Origin: Rhodobacterales bacterium HTCC2255
Lineage (GTDB): Bacteria; Pseudomonadota; Alphaproteobacteria; Rhodobacterales; Rhodobacteraceae
Direction of reading: 5' to 3'
DNA: 64,000 bases
Assembly: GCA_000153745.1 (NCBI GenBank)
Contig: DS022282.1
Span: 1,718,816 to 1,782,815 of the forward strand
Shown here: positions 28,469 to 36,188 of the stretch, in pieces
Position numbering within the stretch: the stretch's first letter is position 1
How the letters are laid out: each line of letters opens with the position of its first letter
Notes under the pieces: generated by a model
Database searches by the model: none
Told to the model about the DNA's origin: nothing
What the model saw: the letters and a program-made list of their open reading frames with translations, nothing else
Translations under genes and position numbers: made by a program

Positions 28469-31116
28469 TGGAACTATTTTTTTTAATACTTCTAATAGTC
28501 CTAATGGCAGGTGCCCTTGGTTCAGGATATCCGGTTGCTTTTGCCTTACCTGGTGCTTCAATTATCACATTAGTATTAGCTGGACTAACCGGTTATTTAA
28601 TTACAGGTGATCAGGGGGCATATTTCAGCCAAGGTGATGCCTGGACTTGGCTAAGTTCCGGGAATGCAAATCTCAGAGGAACTTACTGGGTTCCCGAACG
28701 TGATACACTTATTGCAATACCACTGTTTATCTTTATGGGCATAATGCTTCAGCGGTCTAAAATTGCTGAAGATTTGTTACTAACAATGGCAAACCTTTTT
28801 GGGCCAGTACGCGGCGGCTTAGGTGTTTCTGTTGTATTTGTTGGAGCATTATTGGCTGCTACGACTGGTATTGTTGGTGCAACTGTTGTCGCTATGGGGC
28901 TGATATCTTTGCCTGCAATGCTTAGGAATAATTATTCACAATCATTAGCAACTGGGACTATTGCTGCATCAGGAACATTAGGTCAAATTATACCGCCATC
29001 AATTGTTTTAATTATTCTTGCAGATCAATTAGCATCTGCAGCAGACCAAGGCTCAAGTATTCGAAAAGCACTCCATAAAGAAACAACAGGTGAGCTTTCT
29101 ATGCCTTCAACATTTGATGTAACTTCTACATCTGCAGGTGAAATGTTTTTAGGAGCTTTCATTCCCGGATTAGTACTTGTGTGTTTATATATAATATACA
29201 TATTAGTTTTTGCTTTTTTGAAGCCATCTGCAGCCCCATCAGTTCCATATAAAGGAAAATATGATCGAGCATTTGCCAACAAGGTTTTCTTATCACTCGT
29301 TCCGCCATTATTCTTAATATTTATTGTTCTTGGATCTATTATGTCAGGGATAGCTACGGTTAATCAGGCGGGTGCGATTGGTGCAGCCGGTGCCTTGATT
29401 ATGGCAGGATATAGATTAACTGATGGCCAAAAAGGTTGCTATTATCCGGCAATATTATGTTTAGTAAGTCTCTTAGCAGTTGGATTAATTCTTTCAAACT
29501 TTGATACTAATATAAAAGGAATTGAAACTGGGCGTGACCAACTTGGTGTCTTATTAGCAATAATTGCCACTATTGGTTTGTTGGGAAGTTTAATTTGGAG
29601 TGGTTATAGAGCATTTAAAATTGAAGATACACTAAATGGTGTGATGATGGAGACTGCTAAAGCTACAGCTCTAGTTTTCATAATACTTTTAGGTGCAGCT
29701 ATCTTAACTGCAGCTTTTCGTGCATTTGGAGGTGAGCATTTAGTAAAAGAATTTTTGGATGGATTAGCTGGAGGCTTCTGGTCCAAATTTATTATAGTTA
29801 TGGCCGTGATTTTTATCCTAGGTTTCTTCCTTGATTTTATTGAAATCGCAGTTGTTGTAGTACCTATTGTCGCTCCAATATTATTGGCTGACCCTGGAGC
29901 GAATGTAACTGCAGTATGGTTAGGCGTTATGATTGGCCTAAATATTCAAACGAGCTTTTTAACTCCACCATTTGGATTTGCTTTATTCTATCTTCGCGGC
30001 ATTGCTCCCGCTGTAGTTAAAACTATAAATATGTATAAAGGAGTTATTCCGTTTATTATTCTGCAAATAATTGCAATGGTCATTGTAGCTAATTCACCTA
30101 ACTTGGTTAATTATTTGCCAAATAGAGTAGCACTTCTGTCTGAAAATTCGCCTCCACCAAGAAATCCACAAATTGCTTATTGCGTTGACCAATACGTATC
30201 AAACCAGATTTCAATGACTGGTGATGTTATTATTGCTGGAGCAGAGACCGCGAGTAAAATTGATTTATCGGTATTGCCAAAGAAACTATTAAAAAATACA
30301 TCAAAAAGTTTTGATAACGTTAATCTTGCAATTGATCAGCTAAGAAGTGCAGAATTAATAAGTAAAGAATTAGCCCAAGCATCAGTTAATTTCCGCCCCT
30401 TACATCAATCTGTTCGCTCAATTGAACGAAACATTCGTAGTTATGAAGAAGAGATCAAGCAAATAAGATCTGACATGAAAAACTTGGAAGAAGGTGGCAA
30501 ACTGCGCCCACTAGAAGAAAAAATCACTCGACTAGAAAAAGAAAATGAAGCTCTCATTGCTTCTATTCCAGCAGACTGGAATGAAAAACTTAAGATATTC
30601 CGCGATTTACAAAAGACTGAACAATCCGCATATCGAAAATATACTAAATCTGCTCAAGCAGCATATCAGCCAATTGCAACTGTGAATGTAATTTTAGAAG
30701 CTAATAATGATTATTTTGATTTAGAGGAAGAATTGCTAGCTACAAAAGCGCAAGTTGAAAACCTAGCACCAGAAGAAATGGTTGATCCTTTAGGGGCTCT
30801 AGGTAAGCGCTTTAATAAAGTTGCCGGATCGGAAAAAATAAAATCTGCATTATCTAAAGCCAGAAGAGCTTTGAAGTCTAGAAACCCGAGTAAAGAAAAA
30901 GCCCAAAAGCAGTTAGATAAAGCAATCAAATTATATTCTGATCAAGTTGAATGGCGTACAGATGCAGCAATAAGTATTCTGCCAAAATTAATTACTTATG
31001 AAGATTTAATGAGAGAAACTATTGGTATCAGAGATCAAGCAAAATTAACTAAACAACAAGCTCTGTTTGTGGCAAAGTGTCAGGCTAATCATAGAGATGT
31101 TTCATTGAATTTCTAA
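28468..31116 (+). CDS. dctM: TRAP transporter large permease DctM with a ~300-residue coiled-coil tail
   Basis: A protein of 882 aa; DctM is usually 425-640. Residues about 1-550 are the ion-coupled permease: GSGYPVAFALPGAS, DTLIAIPLFIFMGIML, GGLGVSVVFVGALLAATTGIVGATVVAMGLISLPAML, ASGTLGQIIPPSIVLIILAD, ILGFFLDFIEIAVVVVPIVAPIL, and QTSFLTPPFGFALFYLRG. A soluble loop (residues 180-230) interrupts it. After the last helix, residues about 565-882 form a highly charged, helical coiled-coil tail (IERNIRSYEEEIKQIRSDMKNLEEGG, ITRLEKENEALIASI, KSALSKARRALKSRNPSKEKAQKQ). I do not know a function for it. The gene closes the TRAP operon. Confidence 0.88.
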   Translation: MELFFLILLIVLMAGALGSGYPVAFALPGASIITLVLAGLTGYLITGDQGAYFSQGDAWTWLSSGNANLRGTYWVPERDTLIAIPLFIFMGIMLQRSKIAEDLLLTMANLFGPVRGGLGVSVVFVGALLAATTGIVGATVVAMGLISLPAMLRNNYSQSLATGTIAASGTLGQIIPPSIVLIILADQLASAADQGSSIRKALHKETTGELSMPSTFDVTSTSAGEMFLGAFIPGLVLVCLYIIYILVFAFLKPSAAPSVPYKGKYDRAFANKVFLSLVPPLFLIFIVLGSIMSGIATVNQAGAIGAAGALIMAGYRLTDGQKGCYYPAILCLVSLLAVGLILSNFDTNIKGIETGRDQLGVLLAIIATIGLLGSLIWSGYRAFKIEDTLNGVMMETAKATALVFIILLGAAILTAAFRAFGGEHLVKEFLDGLAGGFWSKFIIVMAVIFILGFFLDFIEIAVVVVPIVAPILLADPGANVTAVWLGVMIGLNIQTSFLTPPFGFALFYLRGIAPAVVKTINMYKGVIPFIILQIIAMVIVANSPNLVNYLPNRVALLSENSPPPRNPQIAYCVDQYVSNQISMTGDVIIAGAETASKIDLSVLPKKLLKNTSKSFDNVNLAIDQLRSAELISKELAQASVNFRPLHQSVRSIERNIRSYEEEIKQIRSDMKNLEEGGKLRPLEEKITRLEKENEALIASIPADWNEKLKIFRDLQKTEQSAYRKYTKSAQAAYQPIATVNVILEANNDYFDLEEELLATKAQVENLAPEEMVDPLGALGKRFNKVAGSEKIKSALSKARRALKSRNPSKEKAQKQLDKAIKLYSDQVEWRTDAAISILPKLITYEDLMRETIGIRDQAKLTKQQALFVAKCQANHRDVSLNF

Positions 31117-31259
31117 TAATAAATTAAGTGTTTATTTTTAAATAACTGCATTATTTGCGATTAAATAACATCTATTAATAAGATTTTAAGATATGTATTT
31201 ATTGTCTAAAATAACACTTGCATTCAGTCCATGAATCAAGCAAAAGGCGCTTTGAAAGT

Positions 31260-31335
31260 GCCCCTATAGCTCAGCTGGTAGAGCAATTGATTTGTAATCA
31301 ATAGGTCCGCGGTTCGAGTCCGTGTGGGGGCACCA
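31260..31335 (+). tRNA. tRNA-Thr (anticodon TGT)
   Basis: A 76-nt cloverleaf including the encoded CCA. The acceptor stem is GCCCCTA/TGGGGGC (one G-U), the D arm is GCTC-AGCTGGTA-GAGC, the anticodon arm is ATTGA-TTTGTAA-TCAAT giving the TGT anticodon, and the T arm is CGCGG-TTCGAGT-CCGTG. The pairing is complete. It decodes ACA threonine codons. Its last 19 bases recur at 33512-33530. Confidence 0.95.
31317..31335 (+). repeat. Direct repeat, left copy (3' end of tRNA-Thr)
   Basis: AGTCCGTGTGGGGGCACCA occurs here as the tRNA 3' end and again exactly at 33512-33530, in the same orientation. This is the pattern left by tRNA-targeted integration (attL/attR). The flanking bases differ on both sides, so the identity is exactly 19 bp. 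Confidence 0.75.
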
Positions 31336-31338
31336 CTT

Positions 31339-31674
31339 TTAATCAGTTAGGCATATATCTGAACGAGTTAAAAATCGTTTGCCGCGACCATTATCAAGTG
31401 AAAACATACCACCGCCACCTTCGATTGCATCAATAATTAATCGGGTGTGTTTCCATGCTTCATATTGAGCTCCACCAATATAAAATGGTGACCCATTTAT
31501 ATCACCCATAAGTACATCATGATCTGCAATTATCAAATCACCTTCTGCGTAACACATCGGTGCAGAACCATCACAACATCCACCTGATTGATGGAATATT
31601 ACTGGGCCATGTTCTGCAACGATTTCTTTTAAAAGTTGTAGGGCTTCTTCTGTTGCTTCAACTTGATTTTCCAT
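31339..31674 (-). CDS. DUF779 domain-containing protein
   Basis: A protein of 111 aa. Family motifs are ATEEALQLLKEIVAEHGPVIFHQSGGCCDGSAPMCY and DINGSPFYIGGAQYEAWKHTRLIIDAIEGGGGMFSLD; the Cys-Cys and Cys of GGCCDGSAPMC may bind a metal. DUF779 genes commonly sit beside acetaldehyde or other aldehyde dehydrogenases, as here. The function is unknown, probably accessory to aldehyde oxidation. The stop is 3 bases from the tRNA CCA. A terminator-like hairpin separates it from the upstream aldehyde dehydrogenase gene. Confidence 0.88.
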   Translation of the reverse strand: MENQVEATEEALQLLKEIVAEHGPVIFHQSGGCCDGSAPMCYAEGDLIIADHDVLMGDINGSPFYIGGAQYEAWKHTRLIIDAIEGGGGMFSLDNGRGKRFLTRSDICLTD

Positions 31675-31691
31675 AAATATTAACTCCAGTT

Positions 31692-31716
31692 AAAAAGGGC
31701 GCACTTGCATGCGCCC
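31692..31716 (-). terminator. Rho-independent terminator between aldehyde dehydrogenase and DUF779
   Basis: On the minus strand GGGCGCA (31710-31716) and TGCGCCC (31697-31703) form a 7-bp G+C stem with a 6-base loop, followed by TTTTT (31692-31696). It lies directly after the aldehyde dehydrogenase stop and before the DUF779 start, so DUF779 expression would need read-through or its own promoter. Confidence 0.8.
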
Positions 31717-31726
31717 ATCGTGATTC

Positions 31727-33217
31727 TTAAAAGAAACCTAATTTATTTGGACTGTAGCTCACTAATAGATTTTTTGTTTTCTGATAGTGTCCCAACATCA
31801 TTAGGTGGTTTTCACGGCCAATACCTGATGCTTTATAGCCACCAAATGCTGCATGCGCTGGATAAGCGTGATAACAATTTGTCCAAACACGACCAGCTTC
31901 AATTGCACGGCCAAAACGGTAACATTTATTAGCATCGCGGCTCCATACACCAGCACCTAGGCCATAAAGTGTATCATTGGCAATTTCCAACGCTTCTTCA
32001 TCTGTTTTGAAGGTTGTTACTGATAAAACTGGGCCAAAAATTTCTTCTTGGAAAATCCGCATATCATTCGTACCTTTAAATACAGTTGGTTGGATGTAAT
32101 AACCACCTTCCATATTTCCAGTAGTCTCAGCGGCACCACCACCAATCAACAATTCAGCGCCTTCTTTTTTCCCAATATCCATGTACGATAGAATTTTTTC
32201 GAATTGCTCACGCGATGCTTGCGCACCAACCATTGTATTTGAGTCAAGTGGATCACTTTGAACAATTGCTTTAATGCGCTCCAAACATCGAGCCATGAAG
32301 TCATCATAAATATCTTCGTGGATCAACGCACGGCTTGGGCAAGTACAAACTTCACCTTGATTAAATGCAAACAATACTAGACCTTCAATAGCTTTATCAA
32401 AGAATGCATCATCTTCATCCATGATATCTTTGAAGAAAATATTTGGTGATTTACCACCTAATTCTAATGTGCATGGAATGATATTTGCAGAAGCATATTG
32501 CATTATCAAACGACCAGTTGTTGTCTCACCAGTGAAAGCAATCTTCGCAATACGAGTACTTGAAGCAAGTGGCTTACCAGCCTCGAGACCATAGCCGTTG
32601 ACTACGTTTAAAACCCCTGCAGGCAGTAGATCACTGATAAGTTCAAGTAGAACCAATATGGATGCGGGCGTTTGCTCGGCTGGCTTTAATACAATACAGT
32701 TTCCTGCAGCCAAGGCAGGTGCTATTTTCCAAACCGCCATAAGAATTGGAAAATTCCATGGAATAATTTGTCCAACTACCCCAAGTGGTTCTTGGTAGTG
32801 GTACGCTACAGTATCTCCATCAAGTTCACTTAATGACCCTTCTTGGGCGCGAATGACACTTCCAAAATAACGAAAGTGATCTACAGCCAATGGTAGGTCC
32901 GCATTTGTAGTTTCACGGATTGGTTTACCATTGTCCCATGTTTCTGCTTCGGCCAATGTGGCCAAATTATCTTCCATCACCTGCGCGATATTGTGCAAGA
33001 TTTGGCTGCGTTCAGTAACACTTGTAGCACCCCAGGCATCTTTGGCAGCATGTGCTGCATCCAGCGCCAGATTGATGTCCTTTTCATTAGAACGGGGTAT
33101 TTGACATAATACTTTTCCGTTTACAGGTGTTATATTATCGAAATATTTGCCATCTACAGGATCGACAAATTTGCCTCCAATATAGTTTCCGTATTTAGCT
33201 TTGAATTTAAAAGCCAT
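31727..33217 (-). CDS. NAD-dependent aldehyde dehydrogenase (acetaldehyde-type, ExaC/AldB-like)
   Basis: A protein of 496 aa. ATG 33217 is chosen: GGGAGGAAAC is directly upstream and the product starts [20 protein letters not shown]; a longer frame to 33271 lacks a ribosome site. It has the catalytic Glu in [12 protein letters not shown], the nucleophile Cys in [15 protein letters not shown], and the NAD motif [12 protein letters not shown]. Group 3 aldehyde dehydrogenases with this [13 protein letters not shown] block include ExaC and AldB, which oxidise acetaldehyde and similar short aldehydes. Its neighbour is DUF779. Both lie between the two tRNA-Thr direct repeats. Confidence 0.9.
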   Translation of the reverse strand: MAFKFKAKYGNYIGGKFVDPVDGKYFDNITPVNGKVLCQIPRSNEKDINLALDAAHAAKDAWGATSVTERSQILHNIAQVMEDNLATLAEAETWDNGKPIRETTNADLPLAVDHFRYFGSVIRAQEGSLSELDGDTVAYHYQEPLGVVGQIIPWNFPILMAVWKIAPALAAGNCIVLKPAEQTPASILVLLELISDLLPAGVLNVVNGYGLEAGKPLASSTRIAKIAFTGETTTGRLIMQYASANIIPCTLELGGKSPNIFFKDIMDEDDAFFDKAIEGLVLFAFNQGEVCTCPSRALIHEDIYDDFMARCLERIKAIVQSDPLDSNTMVGAQASREQFEKILSYMDIGKKEGAELLIGGGAAETTGNMEGGYYIQPTVFKGTNDMRIFQEEIFGPVLSVTTFKTDEEALEIANDTLYGLGAGVWSRDANKCYRFGRAIEAGRVWTNCYHAYPAHAAFGGYKASGIGRENHLMMLGHYQKTKNLLVSYSPNKLGFF

Positions 33218-33262
33218 AGTTTCCTCCCTAGTTTTATTTATAAAATTCGTCCTCTGTAAGAG

Positions 33263-33268
33263 ATTATA
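33263..33268 (-). promoter_or_regulatory. Probable -10 box of the aldehyde dehydrogenase gene
   Basis: On the minus strand TGTG-TATAAT gives a perfect consensus -10 with a TGTG extended element, about 46 bases upstream of the ATG. No good -35 is seen at 17 bases; an extended -10 promoter is possible. Confidence 0.45.
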
Positions 33269-33440
33269 CACAGGCTTTAGGCAGGTTGTGAGATGTCGCC
33301 GAACTCCTGAGTGTAATACAAATGTTTGATTATTTATTTAAACACTTTATCCCTAGTCACTAAAATGTAGTATTAAACTTTATGATGACCAGTAAAATCA
33401 TCCAGTGATTTACTTTGTATGCACGGCCAATAAATAATAA

Positions 33441-33530
33441 CCGCGGTTCGTGACGTGTGTAACACGGAAAGAGGTTGAGCGAAGCGAACCCTTAAAAAGG
33501 GCTTGACCTCAAGTCCGTGTGGGGGCACCA
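33441..33530 (+). other. Interrupted tRNA-Thr 3' remnant carrying a nested hairpin
   Basis: CCGCGGTTCG (33441-33450) and AGTCCGTGTGGGGGCACCA (33512-33530) are contiguous in tRNA-Thr but are split here by 61 bases. The insert folds with the right part: ACACGGA (33462-33468) with TCCGTGT (33514-33520), GAGGTTGAGC (33471-33480) with GCTTGACCTC (33501-33510, two G-U), and CCCTT (33489-33493) with AAGGG (33497-33501). An alternative hairpin CGTGT/ACACG at 33454-33466 competes with the outer stem. No D or anticodon arm is present, so it is not a functional tRNA. The remaining intergenic DNA (33218-33576) shows no gene. Confidence 0.65.
33512..33530 (+). repeat. Direct repeat, right copy (tRNA-Thr 3' end)
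   Basis: This is the exact 19-base copy of 31317-31335, ending in CCA. With the left copy it brackets 2.2 kb holding only the aldehyde dehydrogenase, DUF779 and terminator. No integrase is encoded in this interval. Confidence 0.75.
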
Positions 33531-33576
33531 GAAATATACTGAATTAAGTAATTAACTCAGTTAAAAAAGTTGTTTT

Positions 33577-33909
33577 TTAAGACCAATCGAGGGTCACCTG
33601 GCCACGATAAGCTGTAATTTTTACCTCTGCCATTATTTCACCATACTTTTCAAAAAACTCTTCACCATTTTTTTCCCAGATTTTGTTACAATTTTCATAT
33701 GCAGCCATATCTTTATATTCAAGCCAGTTACCCATCATTAATTTTTTTTCAGGAAGAAATAGACGGCTAGAATGAAATCTTATCATTCCTTGTGGTCTTA
33801 GCTTATCAGCAAGTAAAGCCATTTCCTTTTCAAATATTTCATATGATTTATCCATAATTTCTTGGTTGGGATATTCAATTGTTGTAAAACTAATTATTGT
33901 ATCGGACAC
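33577..33909 (-). CDS. Small protein with dimeric alpha/beta-barrel look (NIPSNAP-like), unknown
   Basis: A protein of 110 aa starting at GTG 33909, with AAGGAGAG about 8 bases upstream; this avoids seven poorly supported N-terminal residues. The pattern of a beta strand (SDTIISFTTIEYP), helix (IMDKSYEIFEKEMALLADKL), strand (MIRFHSSRLFLP), strand (MMGNWLEYKDMAAYENCNKIWE) and helix (EEFFEKYGEIMAEVK) suggests a ferredoxin-like dimeric alpha-beta barrel such as NIPSNAP or ABM proteins. The exact family is uncertain. No signal peptide. It is transcribed alone. Confidence 0.6.
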   Translation of the reverse strand: MSDTIISFTTIEYPNQEIMDKSYEIFEKEMALLADKLRPQGMIRFHSSRLFLPEKKLMMGNWLEYKDMAAYENCNKIWEKNGEEFFEKYGEIMAEVKITAYRGQVTLDWS

Positions 33910-34102
33910 CTTATGCTCTCCTTGTATCAAATATTAACTTATGTGTTAATTTCTACATACTTTGTGAATGAAGTTAATAATTACGTAAGGTAATAAATTG
34001 GTTTAACTTGAATTGTTATAAATTTTACATATAAACATGACGTGGTCGGTCACTAGCCCACATTAAAAAAAGGCCCTGTCAAAAATTTGATTAGGAGCCT
34101 GT

Positions 34103-34351
34103 ATGTATTTCAAAACAAATATTCTATCTGATGATTTAATTTACATTTTTGATAAAAAGACTGGTGAGAAATTTTTCAAACAATCTTCCACACAGTTCTG
34201 CCAGATAATTCATTATAAAATAAAATCAGAGAAATCAGGTGAAACACTTTTATTATCAGCGGATGGAATAAAACGCCGTTTTACCCAAACTCCTCATACA
34301 GAACATAAACAATTAAAAGACATTTTTAGATGGCTGCAAAAAATTAGATGA
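34103..34351 (+). CDS. Small hypothetical protein
   Basis: A basic protein of 82 aa with no signal peptide, starting at an ATG with AGGAG about 6-7 bases before. Content is mixed beta strand (YFKTNILSDDLIYIFDK, TLLLSADGIKRRF) and a terminal helix (EHKQLKDIFRWLQKIR). No family is recognised. It converges on the sulfatase remnant. Confidence 0.45.
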   Translation: MYFKTNILSDDLIYIFDKKTGEKFFKQSSTQFCQIIHYKIKSEKSGETLLLSADGIKRRFTQTPHTEHKQLKDIFRWLQKIR

Positions 34352-34370
34352 TTAATGTGATTTAGAGTAT

Positions 34371-34520
34371 TTAGTGAAGAGGTTCATCACCAATTTCAGC
34401 CATTTTTTTATCTAATAGTGCTCTCATTTTCTTTTTAATATTTGTGTACTTTGGATTATTGATTTCGTTAAAAAGTTCCAAAGGATCTTTTTTATAGTCA
34501 AATAAATTTTGATAAAGCAA
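34371..34520 (-). pseudogene. Remnant of a sulfatase C-terminus
   Basis: The minus-strand frame ending in TAA at 34371-34373 reads LYQNLFDYKKDPLE then LFNEINNPKYTNIKKKM and RALLDKKMAEIGDEPLH. This is the C-terminal end typical of formylglycine sulfatases, where LFDL..DP.E..N is the family signature. Upstream an in-frame stop (34521-34523) and the HTH gene replace the rest, and the catalytic CxPxR part is absent. It looks like the tail left by a deletion. Confidence 0.65.
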
Positions 34521-34530
34521 TTAGCTAATA

Positions 34531-34854
34531 TTAAGAACAGCAGCCAGTTGTGCACTTTGGTTTTTTAATTGGCTGGAGATCTCTTTCTGCTACAGGAAAT
34601 TCACCTGTCAGTGTCATGGTAGATATTTGTAATGCTTCTGATAGACGAGAAACTGTATTGCTAGAGAGTTTTGCAGTCTCTGATTTTTCAGTTTTAGCTA
34701 GTTGTCGTTCTGATATACCAACTTGTTTAGCTAATTTGGGGCGTCCTATTTTGCGTGCAACTCGAATTGATTTTAACTGCCCTGTCTTGATTTGAAGTTC
34801 TGCCATCTTTATGCTTTCAAGAGGTATAGTCATTAATCGAGTTTTACGTATCAC
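34531..34854 (-). CDS. XRE-family HTH protein with a cysteine-rich tail
   Basis: A protein of 107 aa. A lambda-repressor-like HTH spans roughly residues 30-85 (RVARKIGRPKLAKQVGISERQLAKTEKSET, then LSSNTVSRLSEALQISTMTLTGEF). The C-terminus KCTTGCCS has three cysteines in eight residues, which suggests metal or redox sensing. The GTG at 34854 and the ATGs at residues 8 and 17 are all possible starts because no good ribosome site stands out. It lies just upstream of the sulfatase remnant, which may have been its target or may merely be a neighbour. Confidence 0.75.
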   Translation of the reverse strand: MIRKTRLMTIPLESIKMAELQIKTGQLKSIRVARKIGRPKLAKQVGISERQLAKTEKSETAKLSSNTVSRLSEALQISTMTLTGEFPVAERDLQPIKKPKCTTGCCS

Positions 34855-34925
34855 ATCCTGAATTGATACTCTACTAATAATAAACCATTTGGGAACTTCG
34901 TGCTCTTAATTTTCTTTTATTAAAG

Positions 34926-35519
34926 CTATCTTTGGATTGATAAATTAATTTTATGAGATTTTTTAGTTGAGGTGTTGAAAGCAACCATTTCACCTGATGC
35001 TACATTTTTTTTTGTGATTACTTGTATATTAACTTGGTGTGTAACAAAAATTACTAGTTTATTTAATGGAATTTCAGATAATTTTTGTTCTAATTTTTGT
35101 AGTGTTTCTCTTCTAGATACAAAATTTTGGAAAATAGAATTTAAACCTGCAAATTCATGCACTTTACCCAAATCAAGTAAGGTTGCAGTTTGATAACATC
35201 GACACCATTGGCTTGAATATATTTTGTTAAATTGAATAGAATTTTCTTTGAGCTGTTTGCCAATCAAAACTGCTTGAGCGATACCAGTCTCATTTAGATT
35301 ACGTTGTGTTGAGCAATCTCCAATTTTAAAGTTGTTTGGATCACCAATTCCAGGTGCTAAAGCGTGCCTCATAAATATTACATTTGCATCAATACCATTG
35401 ATGATTTTTTCTATAGTATAATTTTCTGCATGAGCTGTTGTGAGAAAATTTGATAATCCAAACATAAGAATTATAGCTAAATATTTATATATAATTTTGA
35501 TTTTTGAGTTTATGTCCAT
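34926..35519 (-). CDS. Exported histidine phosphatase family protein
   Basis: A protein of 197 aa with a hydrophobic N-terminal signal (LAIILMFGLSNFLTTAHA, likely cut after HA). It has the RHA version of the histidine phosphatase core: VIFMRHALAPG near residue 48, NLNETGIAQAVLIGKQL, IYSSQWCRCYQTATLL, and the second catalytic histidine in VIFVTHQVNIQVI. These proteins use a phosphohistidine intermediate. It is exported and of short length; substrate not known. Close relatives occur near polysaccharide or phosphate scavenging genes. Neighbouring TspO is 12 bases upstream, same strand. Confidence 0.82.
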   Translation of the reverse strand: MDINSKIKIIYKYLAIILMFGLSNFLTTAHAENYTIEKIINGIDANVIFMRHALAPGIGDPNNFKIGDCSTQRNLNETGIAQAVLIGKQLKENSIQFNKIYSSQWCRCYQTATLLDLGKVHEFAGLNSIFQNFVSRRETLQKLEQKLSEIPLNKLVIFVTHQVNIQVITKKNVASGEMVAFNTSTKKSHKINLSIQR

Positions 35520-35531
35520 ACAAAAATTCTT

Positions 35532-36017
35532 TTAGTTTAGTTGCCAATAATAGTAGTTCAAAACACTCGCAAATGAGACCCAAGCCAAGTATGGCATCAT
35601 CATTAAACTTGCCAATCTATCAATACGCCAACATACAAAAATATAGGCAATAATAATTACCCACAACATAATTATATAATAAAAGGCTACCTCTAAGTTT
35701 TGTGCACCACTAAAAATTGGTGTCCAAATAACATTAAGAGCAAGTTGTAAACTCCATAGAGCTATTGCCAAAGGAAGAAAGTCGTTCATTTTGTAGCTAG
35801 ATTTAGTCATGATGCGAAATGCACTTGTTGCAATGAGTAGATACAGAGTAGTCCAAACAGGAGCAAATACCCAGCTAGGTGGAGCAAATCTTGGTTCTAT
35901 TAAGGAAGTATACCAAAGGTTATCATCTCCTAGTGGAAATACAAAACCCGCACTACTTGCTACTGTTACACATAGATAAAAAACAACCCATGTTATAATT
36001 TTATTTTGTTTGTTCAC
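35532..36017 (-). CDS. TspO/MBR family protein
   Basis: A protein of 161 aa with five membrane helices, as in all TspO/peripheral-benzodiazepine-receptor proteins. Conserved features are PSWVFAPVWTTLYLLIATSAF, the Trp-rich ALWSLQLALNVIWTPIFSG, and the final WVSFASVLNYYYWQLN. TspO binds porphyrins and cholesterol-like molecules and in Rhodobacter affects tetrapyrrole and photosynthesis gene regulation. It precedes the histidine phosphatase on the minus strand with a 12-base gap; the partnership is not understood. Confidence 0.92.
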   Translation of the reverse strand: MNKQNKIITWVVFYLCVTVASSAGFVFPLGDDNLWYTSLIEPRFAPPSWVFAPVWTTLYLLIATSAFRIMTKSSYKMNDFLPLAIALWSLQLALNVIWTPIFSGAQNLEVAFYYIIMLWVIIIAYIFVCWRIDRLASLMMMPYLAWVSFASVLNYYYWQLN

Positions 36018-36188
36018 AGATGCCTCTATTTGTAACTCAATATTACTGTCTTAATATGAAAACTAGTTCTGCGTATAAGTAAATACTTACTAATTAAGTA
36101 TAATAGTATAACGATGTTCGAGCTTAGTCCTGTATGCAAGTATGAATTGTAAGATATTTGATTAAAATTATATATTTGGAGATTAAAT

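Noticed and set aside
33441-33530. Permuted tmRNA or a second functional tRNA
   Set aside because: There is no alanine acceptor G-U pair, no tag reading frame, and no D or anticodon arm. The right part is identical to tRNA-Thr, so a duplicated remnant explains it better.
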